Shown here in pieces: positions 7,748 to 15,100 of a stretch of DNA of 16,325 nucleotides. Below the pieces are notes generated by a model, which was not told the DNA's origin, ran no database searches, and saw only the letters and a program-made list of their open reading frames with translations. Source of the stretch: JACRDV01 sp024860865 [NCBI: Methanobacteriota archaeon] (GTDB lineage Archaea; JACRDV01). The stretch's first letter is position 1; every line of letters starts with the position of its first letter. Both the position numbers and the translations under genes were made by a program. Location: assembly GCA_024860865.1 (NCBI GenBank), contig JACRDV010000055.1:1-16325 (forward strand). The letters are read 5' to 3'.

Positions 7748-8335
7748 TTGTCAATGTATAAACAACTTTCAAAAACTTGGCAATCCATAAAGGAAAGCCC
7801 AGAATTGCTGCAGTTAATGCGAGAGAGATTGCCTAAATGGCGGAGAGGTGCATCGGTTAAACGAATTGAACGCCCGCTAAGAATTGACCGGGCTAGAGCT
7901 CTCGGATATAAAGCTAAACAAGGTTTTGTAATCGCACGAGCTCGCATTCGGCGCGGTGGATCGCATAAAATACGGCCGAAAGCTGGGCGCAAACCAAAAG
8001 CCATGGGTGTAGTTAAGTTTTCACCAGGTAAGAGCCTGCAATGGATTGCTGAAGAACGAGCTGCTAAGAAATTCCCAAATTTAGAGGTATTAAACTCATA
8101 CTATGTCTGGGAAGATGGTATTAGCAAATACTATGAAGTCATCCTAGTCGATCCAAATCATCCGGTGATTAAAAATGATCCCACCATTAATTGGATCTGT
8201 GAAAAACATCATCGAGGAAGAGTATTCCGGGGATTAACAAGCGCTGGCAAGAGGGCAAGAGGGCTATACAGGAAAGGACGTGGTGCAGAGAAAGTCAGAC
8301 CAAGCATAAGAGCACACCAACGCAAAGGTAAGTGA
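7748..8335 (+). CDS. rpl15e: Large ribosomal subunit protein L15e (eL15)
   Basis: A structural protein of the archaeal and eukaryotic 50S/60S subunit, binding 23S rRNA. The 195-aa length and strongly basic composition fit the family. Recognisable parts are the N-terminal [11 protein letters not shown], the basic stretch [48 protein letters not shown] in the middle, and the C-terminal [13 protein letters not shown] followed by a K/R-rich tail. The TTG start gives MSMYK..., close to the family's usual MGMYK-type opening, and has a strong Shine-Dalgarno. L15e next to the COG1325 and RNase P genes is the known archaeal order. No anomalies. Confidence 0.95.
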   Translation: MSMYKQLSKTWQSIKESPELLQLMRERLPKWRRGASVKRIERPLRIDRARALGYKAKQGFVIARARIRRGGSHKIRPKAGRKPKAMGVVKFSPGKSLQWIAEERAAKKFPNLEVLNSYYVWEDGISKYYEVILVDPNHPVIKNDPTINWICEKHHRGRVFRGLTSAGKRARGLYRKGRGAEKVRPSIRAHQRKGK

Positions 8336-8350
8336 GTTTGAGGGTAACCT

Positions 8351-8788
8351 GTGGAAGAAGAAAGCGCTCCGATACGGGGCGTTACTCTTTCTGTTTTTTC
8401 TCATGCAACAGAAGATGAAAACAAGGTTTTAAAGGCTCTTTCTATCTTGATCCCGGATGAATGCAGGGGAGGGATATCAGTAACACACACTGAGGGACAT
8501 TACAGTAATCCTATAACAGTGTACCAAATAAAACTCGCTAAGAGAAGTTATATTGAGTCATTTATAAAGTTATTAGAACAAAAACTTCAATCAAAATTAT
8601 CTCCTATGGATATTGAACGGCGCCTAGATCAAAAAAAATGTCTCTATCTTAGATTCGACAAACAAATAGCCCATATAAAAAAGAAGCTTGAGTTAACCTC
8701 AGCGAGCGATGCAATTCAAGTTAAGTTGGATTTTGATATTCCTAGGAATAAAATCCTTGAAGCACTGCAATTGAAAAATTTGGTGTAA
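8351..8788 (+). CDS. COG1325-type RNA-binding protein of the exosome/RNase P operon
   Basis: A 145-aa protein resembling the archaeal RNA-binding family (COG1325) that is almost always encoded between L15e and RNase P Rpp30 and has been annotated as exosome-associated. Recognisable parts are GVTLSVFSHATEDENKVLKALSILIP near the N-terminus, GHYSNPITVYQIKL in the middle, and LYLRFDKQIAH before a charged C-terminus. The fold is probably a small alpha/beta RNA-binding domain. The start is GTG at 8351, preceded 5 nt upstream by GAGGGT. No catalytic residues are evident. The family call rests on both sequence and position; the molecular function is not established. Confidence 0.85.
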   Translation: MEEESAPIRGVTLSVFSHATEDENKVLKALSILIPDECRGGISVTHTEGHYSNPITVYQIKLAKRSYIESFIKLLEQKLQSKLSPMDIERRLDQKKCLYLRFDKQIAHIKKKLELTSASDAIQVKLDFDIPRNKILEALQLKNLV

Positions 8789-8790
8789 AT

Positions 8791-9522
8791 ATGAAGGATA
8801 GATTCTATGACTTGCATGCTCATTCTTTTTTTTCTTGCGGGACTGACTCGCCCACCAGATTGATTTTGCATGCTAAAAGACTAGGTTGGCACGGATTGGC
8901 AATAACGGATTATCATCCAGTCAATCTAAACTTGTTTGAAAAAATAGAAAGTATCATGAAAAAAACTTTCTCAAATTTTGATGTCATCATTGGAGTTGAA
9001 ATAAAGACTGAAAAAATTTCAGAGCTAAAAACTGCTTTAAATAAATTGCGACCAATTGCAGATGTGATTCTAGTTAATAGCCAGGATATTAAGGTGATTC
9101 GTGCAGCAACAAAGGATTCTCGTGTTGATATAATAGCCCAAGAGAATTTTACAAAAGAAAAAATTGACCCGACTTTATTCAAATTTGCTGCCAAATCTAA
9201 AGTTTGTTTTGAAATAAACTTGCGCAATTTACTTCAAAGCCAAGGGGCACATCGCACTCATCTTTTCAAGTTAATTTCTAAAGAGATTCATCTTGTAAGA
9301 AAATTTGGAGCCAAAATAGTAATAACAAATGGAGCTTGCTCTTGGCTCGATATAAGGGCCCCTCTCGAAATTATTGCTTTGGCCAAGTGTCTTGGGCTAT
9401 CAAAAGAAGAAGCTCTATCAGCTATCTCTAAAGTTCCATATGAAATAATCTCATTAAACCGTGAAAAACGCAAACCTGACTTTATAATGAAGGGTATAAA
9501 AATAATAAAAAAGGGCGTTTAA
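8791..9522 (+). CDS. rnp3: Ribonuclease P protein component 3 (Rpp30)
   Basis: A protein subunit of archaeal RNase P, which pairs with Pop5 to support the catalytic RNA during tRNA 5' maturation. The 243-aa chain starts YDLHAHSFFSCG, reminiscent of PHP-type TIM barrels, then LAITDYHP; later NGACSWLDIRAP and LSKEEALSAISKVPYEII match the Rpp30 C-terminal region. Rpp30 has the PHP-like barrel fold but is not known to be a metal-dependent hydrolase. ATG start, with GGTG 5 nt upstream inside the end of the preceding gene. Its partner Pop5 follows directly with no gap, consistent with equimolar production. Confidence 0.92.
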   Translation: MKDRFYDLHAHSFFSCGTDSPTRLILHAKRLGWHGLAITDYHPVNLNLFEKIESIMKKTFSNFDVIIGVEIKTEKISELKTALNKLRPIADVILVNSQDIKVIRAATKDSRVDIIAQENFTKEKIDPTLFKFAAKSKVCFEINLRNLLQSQGAHRTHLFKLISKEIHLVRKFGAKIVITNGACSWLDIRAPLEIIALAKCLGLSKEEALSAISKVPYEIISLNREKRKPDFIMKGIKIIKKGV

Positions 9523-10044
9523 ATGCATGCAAGACACCGCTATTTGGCCTTTACGATATTGTCAGAAAAGGAAAAAATACCGCGTGAAGTAGCTATTCGA
9601 ACAATATGGCAGTCTGTCTTTAGATTTTTCGGCGAACTTAAAGCCAGCGAATTTGATCTTTGGATTATGGCCTATGACGAAATCGAACGAAAAGGTATTG
9701 TTCGTTGTAGTTTAGGATTGGTCGATTTACTCCGGGCAAGCTTGGCCACTGTTACTGAAATAGATGGAAAGCGTGCAGCTTTTCATGTGCTAGGTACATC
9801 TGGAACAGTTAAAGCTGCTACCAAAAAGTTTTTAACTAAGCATGAAAAAGTTCATAAAATTACAGAAATTGAACAAAAAATTGAATTAATTAACGTTTCT
9901 GGTGATGTAGTTCGCATTAATCCTTGTGGAGAAATAGATATACTACCTGATGCAAAATCAAGAAAAATTAGTGAAAGAACCAAGTCTAATTTTATTGGTC
10001 TCACTATCTTTGATTTAGAAATTCTAAAAAAAGGGAGTGTTTGA
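9523..10044 (+). CDS. rnp2: Ribonuclease P protein component 2 (Pop5) with C-terminal extension
   Basis: The Rpp30 partner in archaeal RNase P. Residues 1 to about 106 are the recognisable core: RYLAFTILSE, a middle segment IVRCSLGLVDLLRASLATV, and GTSGTVKAATKKFL, which lies near the RNA-contacting surface in this family. The protein is 173 aa, while archaeal Pop5 is usually about 110-130 aa. Residues 107-173 form an extension that begins lysine-rich (KHEKVHKITEIEQKIEL), then has a segment with one cysteine (INPCGEIDILPD) and a Lys/Arg/Ser-rich stretch. Codon use looks like its neighbours, and the extension ends normally with the psmA Shine-Dalgarno inside its last codons, so a frameshift artefact is unlikely. 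The ATG directly abuts the rnp3 stop. Confidence 0.9.
   Translation: MHARHRYLAFTILSEKEKIPREVAIRTIWQSVFRFFGELKASEFDLWIMAYDEIERKGIVRCSLGLVDLLRASLATVTEIDGKRAAFHVLGTSGTVKAATKKFLTKHEKVHKITEIEQKIELINVSGDVVRINPCGEIDILPDAKSRKISERTKSNFIGLTIFDLEILKKGSV
10033..10039 (+). promoter_or_regulatory. Shine-Dalgarno GGGAGTG that sets the psmA start
   Basis: This site lies 6 nt before ATG 10046. Its final GTG (10037) is in frame with psmA and could be mistaken for the start, but it belongs to the ribosome-binding site. Confidence 0.5.
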
Positions 10045-10045
10045 T

Positions 10046-10774
10046 ATGCAACCAGTACCATTTGGATATGATAGAGCAATCACGGTATTTAGCCCTGATG
10101 GACGGCTTTTCCAAGTTGAATATGCGCGCGAAGCCGTCAAACGAGGTACAACTTCTATCGGAATTAAGTGCAAAGATGGAGTTGCCTTTATAGTTGACAA
10201 ACGCATAACAAGCAAACTTATTGAACCAATATCTATCGAAAAAATCTTTCAAATTGATGAACATATTGGAGCTGCTACATCTGGGCTAGTAGCTGATGCA
10301 AGAGTGTTAATCGAAAGGGCGCGTGTCGAAGCTCAAGTGAACAGAATAACCTATAATATGCCTATCAGCGTTGAAATACTTGCCAAACGCATTTGCGACT
10401 TTAAACAACTTTATACACAGCATGGCGGTGTGCGCCCATTTGGAACTGCACTCATCGTTGGCGGAGTTAATGGTGATAGTTGCCGTCTTTTTGAAACAGA
10501 CCCTAGCGGGGCTCTAATCGAGTACAAAGCAACAGCAATTGGTGCAGGTCGCGCTACTGTGCTTGAAACGTTTGAAAATAAGTACAAAGAGGACATGACT
10601 TTAGATGAAATAATCGAACTTTCCATTAAGGCTCTATATGAAGCTACTGAGGGTAAACTTAACATCGAAGGAATCGAAATGGCCGTCATTGATGCTAAGA
10701 CCAAAAAATTTAGGAAGCTAGAAGACGAAGAGATCAAAAAATACGCAGAGAAGGCCTTAGCTAAAGCTGGTTAA
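10046..10774 (+). CDS. psmA: 20S proteasome alpha subunit
   Basis: Forms the outer heptameric rings of the archaeal 20S proteasome, gates substrate entry and docks the PAN/Cdc48 ATPases; it has no catalytic Thr. The N-terminal signature YDRAITVFSPDGRLFQVEYA is the alpha-type gate and H0 helix, followed by the Ntn-hydrolase fold (GVAFIVDKR, GAATSGLVADARVL, RPFGTALIVGG, DPSGALIEYKATAIGAG). Length from ATG 10046 is 242 aa, normal. Starting from GTG 10037 would add three residues ahead of the conserved MQPVPFGYDRA. A penultimate aromatic in an HbYX pocket context cannot be judged from sequence alone. The catalytic beta subunit is not in the window. It lies 1 nt after rnp2 and 1 nt before the SBDS gene. 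Confidence 0.96.
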   Translation: MQPVPFGYDRAITVFSPDGRLFQVEYAREAVKRGTTSIGIKCKDGVAFIVDKRITSKLIEPISIEKIFQIDEHIGAATSGLVADARVLIERARVEAQVNRITYNMPISVEILAKRICDFKQLYTQHGGVRPFGTALIVGGVNGDSCRLFETDPSGALIEYKATAIGAGRATVLETFENKYKEDMTLDEIIELSIKALYEATEGKLNIEGIEMAVIDAKTKKFRKLEDEEIKKYAEKALAKAG

Positions 10775-10775
10775 A

Positions 10776-11480
10776 ATGGTCGTGAGCATAGAGAAAGCGA
10801 TAGTTGCTCGACTTGAAACACATGGAACTAAATTTGAAGTTTTAGTTGACCCTGATGGTGCGCTGGCAATCAAAGAAGAGAAACCAATTGATCTCCGTGA
10901 AATTTTAGCTATAGATCAAGTCTTTAAAGATGCTCGAAAAGGTGATAGGGTCTCAGAGGAACTAATGGAACAAATTTTTGGAACGACCGACCCATACAAA
11001 GTTGCAGAACAAATTATTAAAAAGGGTGAAATTCAGCTAACCTCTGAACAACGCAAACGCATGTTAGATGAGAAAAAAAAGCGGATTATTGCTGAGATTT
11101 CTAAGCATGCTGTTAATCCACAGACTGGAGCACCTCATCCTCCTCATCGTATTGAAAAAGCGATTGAGGAAGCAGGAGCGCACGTTGACCCCTTCAAGAA
11201 GGTAGAAGAACAAATTCCAATTATAATTAAAGCACTTAGGCCCATACTCCCAATTAAGCTCGAAAAAGCCACCATCGCAGTAAAGATCCCTCCTACCTAC
11301 ACAGGAAAGGTTTATGGTGCAATAAAAGGATTCGGTGAAATCAAGCGCGAAGAGTGGCATAAAGATGGTTCTTGGATTGCATTAGTTGAAATACCAGCAG
11401 GCATGCAAGACGAGTTCTACACGATACTAAATAATTTAACAAAGGGAGAAGTTCAAACAAAGCTTGTAAAGAGAGCGTGA
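10776..11480 (+). CDS. sdo1: Ribosome assembly factor SBDS (Sdo1 homologue)
   Basis: The archaeal homologue of Shwachman-Bodian-Diamond protein, which with EF-2/EFL1-type GTPases releases the anti-association factor aIF6 from nascent large subunits. The N-terminal domain includes VARLETHGTKFEVLVDPDGAL, then DQVFKDARKGDRVSEELM. The central helical domain has GEIQLTSEQRKRMLDEKKKRII, and the C-terminal ferredoxin-like domain includes RPILPIKLEKATIAVKIP and WIALVEIPAGMQDEFY. The 234-aa length and three-domain layout are standard. Placement between psmA and rrp4 is the conserved archaeal arrangement, on which the early prediction of an RNA-processing role for SBDS was based. Confidence 0.95.
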   Translation: MVVSIEKAIVARLETHGTKFEVLVDPDGALAIKEEKPIDLREILAIDQVFKDARKGDRVSEELMEQIFGTTDPYKVAEQIIKKGEIQLTSEQRKRMLDEKKKRIIAEISKHAVNPQTGAPHPPHRIEKAIEEAGAHVDPFKKVEEQIPIIIKALRPILPIKLEKATIAVKIPPTYTGKVYGAIKGFGEIKREEWHKDGSWIALVEIPAGMQDEFYTILNNLTKGEVQTKLVKRA

Positions 11481-11484
11481 GGTT

Positions 11485-12186
11485 ATGGCAGTGTTCGTTG
11501 AGAATAGATCCTTAGTAATACCTGGAGATTTGATTGCAGAAGGCAACTTTAAAGCAAGTGATGGGACGTTTCAAGAGCAGGATAGAATATATGCCTCAGT
11601 GCTCGGCTTAGTGGACGTTGGTCCTAACAAAACTATTAGGGTAATTCCATTTGCTGGCAAGTATATGCCGAAGATCAATGATGTTGTGATAGGGAAAGTC
11701 GTTGATTTGAGATTTATTACTTGGATCATTGATATTAATGCCCCTTATCTTGCTGACTTGCATGCCAATGAAGTTTTAGATCGAAAAGTGGACCTCACCG
11801 AAATTGATTTGCTACGCTTTTATGATGTTGGGGACTTATTAATATCAAAAGTAATTGATATCGATGAGGAAAAAAATATCCGCCTTACAACCAAGGCTCC
11901 TGGCCTTGGGAAACTCCACGGAGGGCGACTTGTAAAAATTTCTCCTGTAAAAGTTCCAAGAATTATAGGCCGCAGTGGTTCTATGATTAAGCTAATAAAA
12001 GATGAAACTAAATGTGAAATTCTTGCAAGCTCAAATGGGCGCGTATGGATTAAAGGAAAAGATTCTAATCTTGAAAATCTTGCTATCCAAGCCATCTTAA
12101 AAATTGAACAAGAAGCTCATACAACGGGTTTAACTGATCGCATAAAAGAAATGCTTCAAAAAGAAAGGGGTGAAAAAATTGGCTAA
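11485..12186 (+). CDS. rrp4: Exosome complex RNA-binding subunit Rrp4
   Basis: A cap subunit of the archaeal exosome that sits on the Rrp41-Rrp42 ring and feeds RNA into the central pore. Layout: N-terminal domain (about 1-60, [10 protein letters not shown]), S1 domain (about 65-136, [22 protein letters not shown] to [15 protein letters not shown]), then a KH domain (about 150-215) with its GxxG loop as GRSG at 162-165. Length 233 aa is typical. ATG start 4 nt after the SBDS stop, with TGAGG just upstream. Its 3' end overlaps the rrp41 start by 8 nt, coupling cap and ring production. The other archaeal cap subunit, Csl4, and the exosome-associated DnaG are not in the window. Confidence 0.95.
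   Translation: MAVFVENRSLVIPGDLIAEGNFKASDGTFQEQDRIYASVLGLVDVGPNKTIRVIPFAGKYMPKINDVVIGKVVDLRFITWIIDINAPYLADLHANEVLDRKVDLTEIDLLRFYDVGDLLISKVIDIDEEKNIRLTTKAPGLGKLHGGRLVKISPVKVPRIIGRSGSMIKLIKDETKCEILASSNGRVWIKGKDSNLENLAIQAILKIEQEAHTTGLTDRIKEMLQKERGEKIG
12167..12173 (+). promoter_or_regulatory. Shine-Dalgarno GGGGTGA that favours TTG 12179 for rrp41
   Basis: GGGGTGA contains the candidate GTG at 12170 and lies 5 nt before the in-frame TTG at 12179. The spacing favours TTG. Confidence 0.5.
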
Positions 12187-12904
12187 AGTTGGAGCTCCTG
12201 AAAAGCTCATCACTAAAGATGGACTTAGGTTGGATGGGAGACGTCTTGACGAACCTCGTCCAGTAAAATTAGAAGTAGGTATTTTAAAAAGAGCTGATGG
12301 TTCTGCTTATATTGAGCAGGGAAGAAACAAAATTTTAGCTGCAGTATATGGCCCTCGAGAATTGCATCCAAGGCACCTTCAAAAGCCAGATACGGCCTTA
12401 GTCAGATGTAGATACAATATGTCGCCCTTTTCAGTGCCAGAGCGCAGAAGACCAGGTCCAGACCGTAGAACCATTGAAATATCTAAGGTCGCTCGAGAGG
12501 CTTTTGAGCAGGCAATATTTGCTGAGCACTATCCTCGAGCAGGAATAGATATCTTTATTGAAGTTTTAGAGGCTGATGCCGGGACAAGATGTGCGGGAAT
12601 CACTGCTGCTTCACTCGCGCTCGCTGATGCAGGCATCCCGATGAAAGATCTTGTTTCAGCGATAGCTGTTGGAAAAATCGATGGCCAAGTTGTTCTAGAT
12701 TTAACTGGTATAGAAGACAATTATGGTCAAACAGATATGCCTGTTGCTATGATGCCTCGCAGAAATGAGATAACTCTCTTACAAATGGATGGACACTTTA
12801 CTTCAGAAGAATTTGAACAGGCACTAGAACTTGCGATTAAAGGCTGTAAGATATTATATGAAAAACAACGCGAAGCGCTTAAAACCAAATATGGAGGACC
12901 TTAA
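12179..12904 (+). CDS. rrp41: Exosome catalytic subunit Rrp41
   Basis: The phosphorolytic RNase PH-like subunit that degrades RNA 3'-5' and, in reverse, adds heteropolymeric tails. Numbering from TTG 12179 (241 aa): [14 protein letters not shown] at 16-29; RNA-binding RRRPGPDRR around 89-97; phosphate-binding GTR at 135-137; and [17 protein letters not shown] around 177-193, where Asp186 corresponds to the catalytic Asp of characterised archaeal Rrp41. All residues expected in an active subunit are present. An in-frame GTG at 12170 would add three residues, but it lies inside the Shine-Dalgarno. The C-terminus KTKYGG is typical. It directly abuts rrp42, its ring partner, with no intervening bases. 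Confidence 0.95.
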   Translation: MAKVGAPEKLITKDGLRLDGRRLDEPRPVKLEVGILKRADGSAYIEQGRNKILAAVYGPRELHPRHLQKPDTALVRCRYNMSPFSVPERRRPGPDRRTIEISKVAREAFEQAIFAEHYPRAGIDIFIEVLEADAGTRCAGITAASLALADAGIPMKDLVSAIAVGKIDGQVVLDLTGIEDNYGQTDMPVAMMPRRNEITLLQMDGHFTSEEFEQALELAIKGCKILYEKQREALKTKYGGP

Positions 12905-13693
12905 ATGGCTGATATCATCGCAGAAATAAAGAAAGATTACATTTATAGCCTTGCTGAAAAAGACATGCGCGTTGATGGGCGTTCTCTAGATCAATATCGC
13001 CCAATTTCACTTGAAACTGGAAAAATGGGAAGAGCCCAAGGCTCTGCTATAGTTAAAATTGGTAATACACAAGTGATAGTCGGCACAAAGCTTGAAATTG
13101 GAGAACCTTTTCCAGACACGCCCAATGAAGGTGTTTTAACTGTAAATGCTGAACTAGTTCCACTTGCTTCTCCAACTTTTGAACCTGGCCCACCAGATGA
13201 AAATGCAATCGAATTAGCGAGGGTTGTAGATAGAGGAATTCGAGAATCAGATGCAATCAAACTCGACAATCTTTGCCTTATTGAAGGTGAGAAAGTTTGG
13301 GTAACTTTTGTAGATATTCATGTTATAGATCATGACGGCAATCTGATTGATGCATCTGCGCTTGGGGCAATTTCTGCTTTATTAAATACAAGGTTGCCAG
13401 CAACTAAGGTTGAAGGGAAGGAAATTGTAATCGAAGAAGGAGAAACTGTTCCATTACCAGTAGTGCAAAAACCAGTTGCTTGTACATTTGCAAAAATTAA
13501 CGGTAAGCTAATGCTCGATCCTAGCTTAGATGAAGAGCACATAATGGAAACCAGAGTTACTGTGACCACCGATGCTGATGGCAATATTCGAGCAATGCAA
13601 AAAGGAATTGCTGGCTATCTCACTAAAGAAGAGTTGATTAAAGCTGTTCAAATTGCCCGAGAGAGATCTCAAGAGTTACGAAAATTTTTGTGA
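12905..13693 (+). CDS. rrp42: Exosome non-catalytic ring subunit Rrp42
   Basis: Partners Rrp41 in the hexameric exosome ring; it contributes to RNA binding but lacks the catalytic Asp. Seen: DMRVDGRSLDQYRPI near residue 20, the RNase PH fold core with GSAIVKIGNTQVIVGTKLEIG, FEPGPPDENAIELARVVDRGIRES around 98-120 which aligns with the Rrp41 RNA-binding segment, and HVIDHDGNLIDASALGA later. The GTR phosphate loop and the active-site Asp motif of Rrp41 are absent, as expected. Length 262 aa fits (Rrp42 is usually 260-275). ATG start directly after the rrp41 stop, with GGAGG a few bases upstream in the end of rrp41. Confidence 0.95.
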   Translation: MADIIAEIKKDYIYSLAEKDMRVDGRSLDQYRPISLETGKMGRAQGSAIVKIGNTQVIVGTKLEIGEPFPDTPNEGVLTVNAELVPLASPTFEPGPPDENAIELARVVDRGIRESDAIKLDNLCLIEGEKVWVTFVDIHVIDHDGNLIDASALGAISALLNTRLPATKVEGKEIVIEEGETVPLPVVQKPVACTFAKINGKLMLDPSLDEEHIMETRVTVTTDADGNIRAMQKGIAGYLTKEELIKAVQIARERSQELRKFL

Positions 13694-13702
13694 GGATAAT
13701 CA

Positions 13703-13966
13703 TTGGGTCGAACAAAAAAGATAGGAATTTCCGGGCGCTTTGGGCCTAGATATGGCATGAAAATCCGCCGTATGGTTGCTGAAATTGAAGAGAAGCAAAG
13801 AAAATACCATAGATGCCCAAGCTGTGGGAATATTAGGGTCAAAAGATTAGGTACAGGGATCTGGAAATGCAAAAAATGTGGAGTTACTTTTGCAGGTGGA
13901 GCTTACATTCCGGAGACAGGAATTGTAAAAGTTGCAGAAAGTACAATAAAAATTTCTAAAAGGTGA
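13703..13966 (+). CDS. rpl37ae: Large ribosomal subunit protein L37Ae (eL43)
   Basis: A zinc-ribbon ribosomal protein of archaea and eukaryotes. It is 87 aa, with [22 protein letters not shown] at the N-terminus and a zinc ribbon C38-x2-C41 / C56-x2-C59 (CPSCG ... CKKCG). The C-terminus [10 protein letters not shown] is typical. TTG start at 13703, 7 nt after GAGG; the N-terminus from it matches the family. The gene keeps the conserved position between rrp42 and rpoP. Its final codons AGG-TGA double as the Shine-Dalgarno for rpoP. Confidence 0.95.
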   Translation: MGRTKKIGISGRFGPRYGMKIRRMVAEIEEKQRKYHRCPSCGNIRVKRLGTGIWKCKKCGVTFAGGAYIPETGIVKVAESTIKISKR

Positions 13967-13971
13967 ATAAT

Positions 13972-14106
13972 TTGTACAAATGCACTAAGTGTGGCAGAGC
14001 CATTGAACTTGACCCGGAATTTGGTGCAATTCGGTGCCCATATTGTGGCTGTAGGTTGCTATTTAAAGAACGCCCGCCAGTTGTAAAAAAAGTTAAAGCT
14101 ATCTAA
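13972..14106 (+). CDS. rpoP: DNA-directed RNA polymerase subunit Rpo12 (RpoP)
   Basis: A small zinc-binding subunit of archaeal RNA polymerase, the homologue of eukaryotic Rpb12. It is only 44 aa: [18 protein letters not shown], then [16 protein letters not shown] and a basic tail KKVKAI. Zinc ligands are C4, C7, C22 and C25; an additional C27 is present. The start is TTG at 13972, with AGGTGA (13961-13966) 5 nt upstream. The L37Ae-rpoP pair is conserved in archaeal genomes, which supports the call despite the short length. It is the last gene before the strand switch, followed at once by a strong poly-T terminator. Confidence 0.93.
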   Translation: MYKCTKCGRAIELDPEFGAIRCPYCGCRLLFKERPPVVKKVKAI

Positions 14107-14127
14107 AGCTTTATTTCTTTTTTTAAA
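14107..14127 (+). terminator. Poly-T terminator after rpoP
   Basis: GCTTTATTTCTTTTTTTAAAA, with a run of seven T, starts 1 nt after the rpoP stop. It is the strongest archaeal-type termination signal in the window and falls exactly where gene direction changes. Confidence 0.7.
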
Positions 14128-14134
14128 ATGAAAG

Positions 14135-14515
14135 TTAGATTGATTTTAAAAGCCATCTTTTTATTTTCAGGCTATGTCTATAATATCCGTAAATCATCGT
14201 AAGCATCCCTGCGATTATGGCAGCAGAACTATAACCAAGAAGCATTAAGACTCCGAACAAAGAGAGCAACAAAGTCTGATTTGCTTTTCCTATAAATTCT
14301 TCTCGTATTCCTACTAAGTATTTGCAATAATCTCCTTTAATAAAGCAGATTCCTTTACAATCATAAAGCCGATACGAGTCTGGGTCAATCTTACACTTAG
14401 ATTTTAAAACAGTATCATAGAAAGGGCATTCATTTGGGTTAGAAGTATACTTCTGCAATCGAGCTTTCGCTCGATCTTCTCTTTTGCAAGGGTCAAATCG
14501 ACTCACTTTCTTCAA
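14135..14515 (-). CDS. Small membrane protein with N-terminal cysteine cluster (paralogue of next gene)
   Basis: Not recognised. A 126-aa protein: residues 1-76 are charged and rich in cysteine (C10, C30, C41, C53, C57, C64), then hydrophobic residues from about 80 to 112 look like a tight two-helix membrane hairpin containing FGVLMLLGY at 87-95, and a basic tail RHSLKIKRWLLK follows. The basic tail suggests a cytoplasmic C-terminus, and a hairpin would then place the Cys-rich part in the cytoplasm too; this is inference. The cysteines could bind zinc or an Fe-S cluster, or form disulphides. The start is TTG at 14515, 4 nt after the stop of the gene upstream on this strand, so the two are probably co-transcribed. 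It shares C-x2/3-C-x5/6-C plus FGVLxLLGY with that gene. Confidence 0.7.
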   Translation of the reverse strand: MKKVSRFDPCKREDRAKARLQKYTSNPNECPFYDTVLKSKCKIDPDSYRLYDCKGICFIKGDYCKYLVGIREEFIGKANQTLLLSLFGVLMLLGYSSAAIIAGMLTMIYGYYRHSLKIKRWLLKSI

Positions 14516-14519
14516 TCAC

Positions 14520-14837
14520 TCATAAAGTCCTTTTTAATTTTATATCACTAGTTTCCCACTTTACATGCGAACCTACTTTATACATGATGTAGCAATAAGC
14601 TATTACAAATCCACCTAAGGATGCGGCCACAGCATAATATCCAAGAAGTGTTAAAACTCCGAACGATGCTATAAGCGTTCCCAACAATTTTCCTCGCGCG
14701 GTAAGAAATTGTTTTTTCTTTTCATTCATCTCTGCTTCTTCACACTCATCGAGAACTGAACACAATTCGCAAAGTTCTGGATTTAAACTCCATTGTTTAG
14801 AGTATTCTTTAAAACACAATGGTTTTCTACTCATCAT
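14520..14837 (-). CDS. Small membrane protein with N-terminal cysteine cluster
   Basis: Not recognised. About 105 aa from ATG 14837 (TTG 14843 would add two residues; ATG 14834 would remove one). Numbered from the TTG, the N-terminal half has C10, C25, C28 and C34 (ELCELCSVLDEC), then a highly charged linker EEAEMNEKKKQ. A hydrophobic stretch follows at about 53-89 (LLGTLIASFGVLTLLGYYAV ... FVIAYCYIMY), long enough for two short membrane helices, and the protein ends in a charged tail. FGVLTLLGY matches the neighbouring FGVLMLLGY at eight of nine positions at the same relative place, and the Cys spacing is similar, so the two look like diverged tandem duplicates. No catalytic motif is seen. 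Confidence 0.7.
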   Translation of the reverse strand: MMSRKPLCFKEYSKQWSLNPELCELCSVLDECEEAEMNEKKKQFLTARGKLLGTLIASFGVLTLLGYYAVAASLGGFVIAYCYIMYKVGSHVKWETSDIKLKRTL

Positions 14838-14891
14838 ACTCAAACCACGAAGAATTTTTTAAGTGACATTTTTTAGTAAAAATACTTAAAT

Positions 14892-15095
14892 TTAGTTAAG
14901 ACGGATGTCGGACGAATAACTTTTTGGAGATACTAAAACAAGTTGTAAGTTTTTGCTGCGCGATACTAAGTTAACATTTATGGTTTTGCTATAAACATGT
15001 CTTCTGAGAAACAGAATAGGCCACACGAACACAGCTCCAATTATCACAACCAAAGTCAACGAAAGTAAAGCGATATTTGGCAAAGTTTCTTTAAT
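14892..15095 (-). CDS. Short single-pass membrane protein; possible ATT start
   Basis: Not recognised, and the weakest of the three reverse-strand genes. From the ATT at 15095 it would be 67 aa: IKETLPNIALLSLTLVVIIG begins a hydrophobic helix of about 25 residues, then RRH and a polar, Ser/Asn/Lys-rich tail. From the conventional TTG at 15083 it is 63 aa. The ATT start is preferred because a purine-rich GAGGGGG lies 5 nt upstream of it, but 17 nt from the TTG. The topology fits a signal anchor with the tail outside the cell, or a small membrane peptide. It lies upstream of the two Cys-rich genes in the same direction, with a 48-nt AT-rich gap. Confidence 0.45.
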   Translation of the reverse strand: MKETLPNIALLSLTLVVIIGAVFVWPILFLRRHVYSKTINVNLVSRSKNLQLVLVSPKSYSSDIRLN

Positions 15096-15100
15096 GTTAA

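Noticed and set aside
10037-10039. GTG as psmA start
   Set aside because: It is part of the Shine-Dalgarno GGGAGTG; ATG 10046 is correctly spaced.
12170-12172. GTG as rrp41 start
   Set aside because: It lies within GGGGTGA, the probable ribosome-binding site for TTG 12179. The difference is only three residues.
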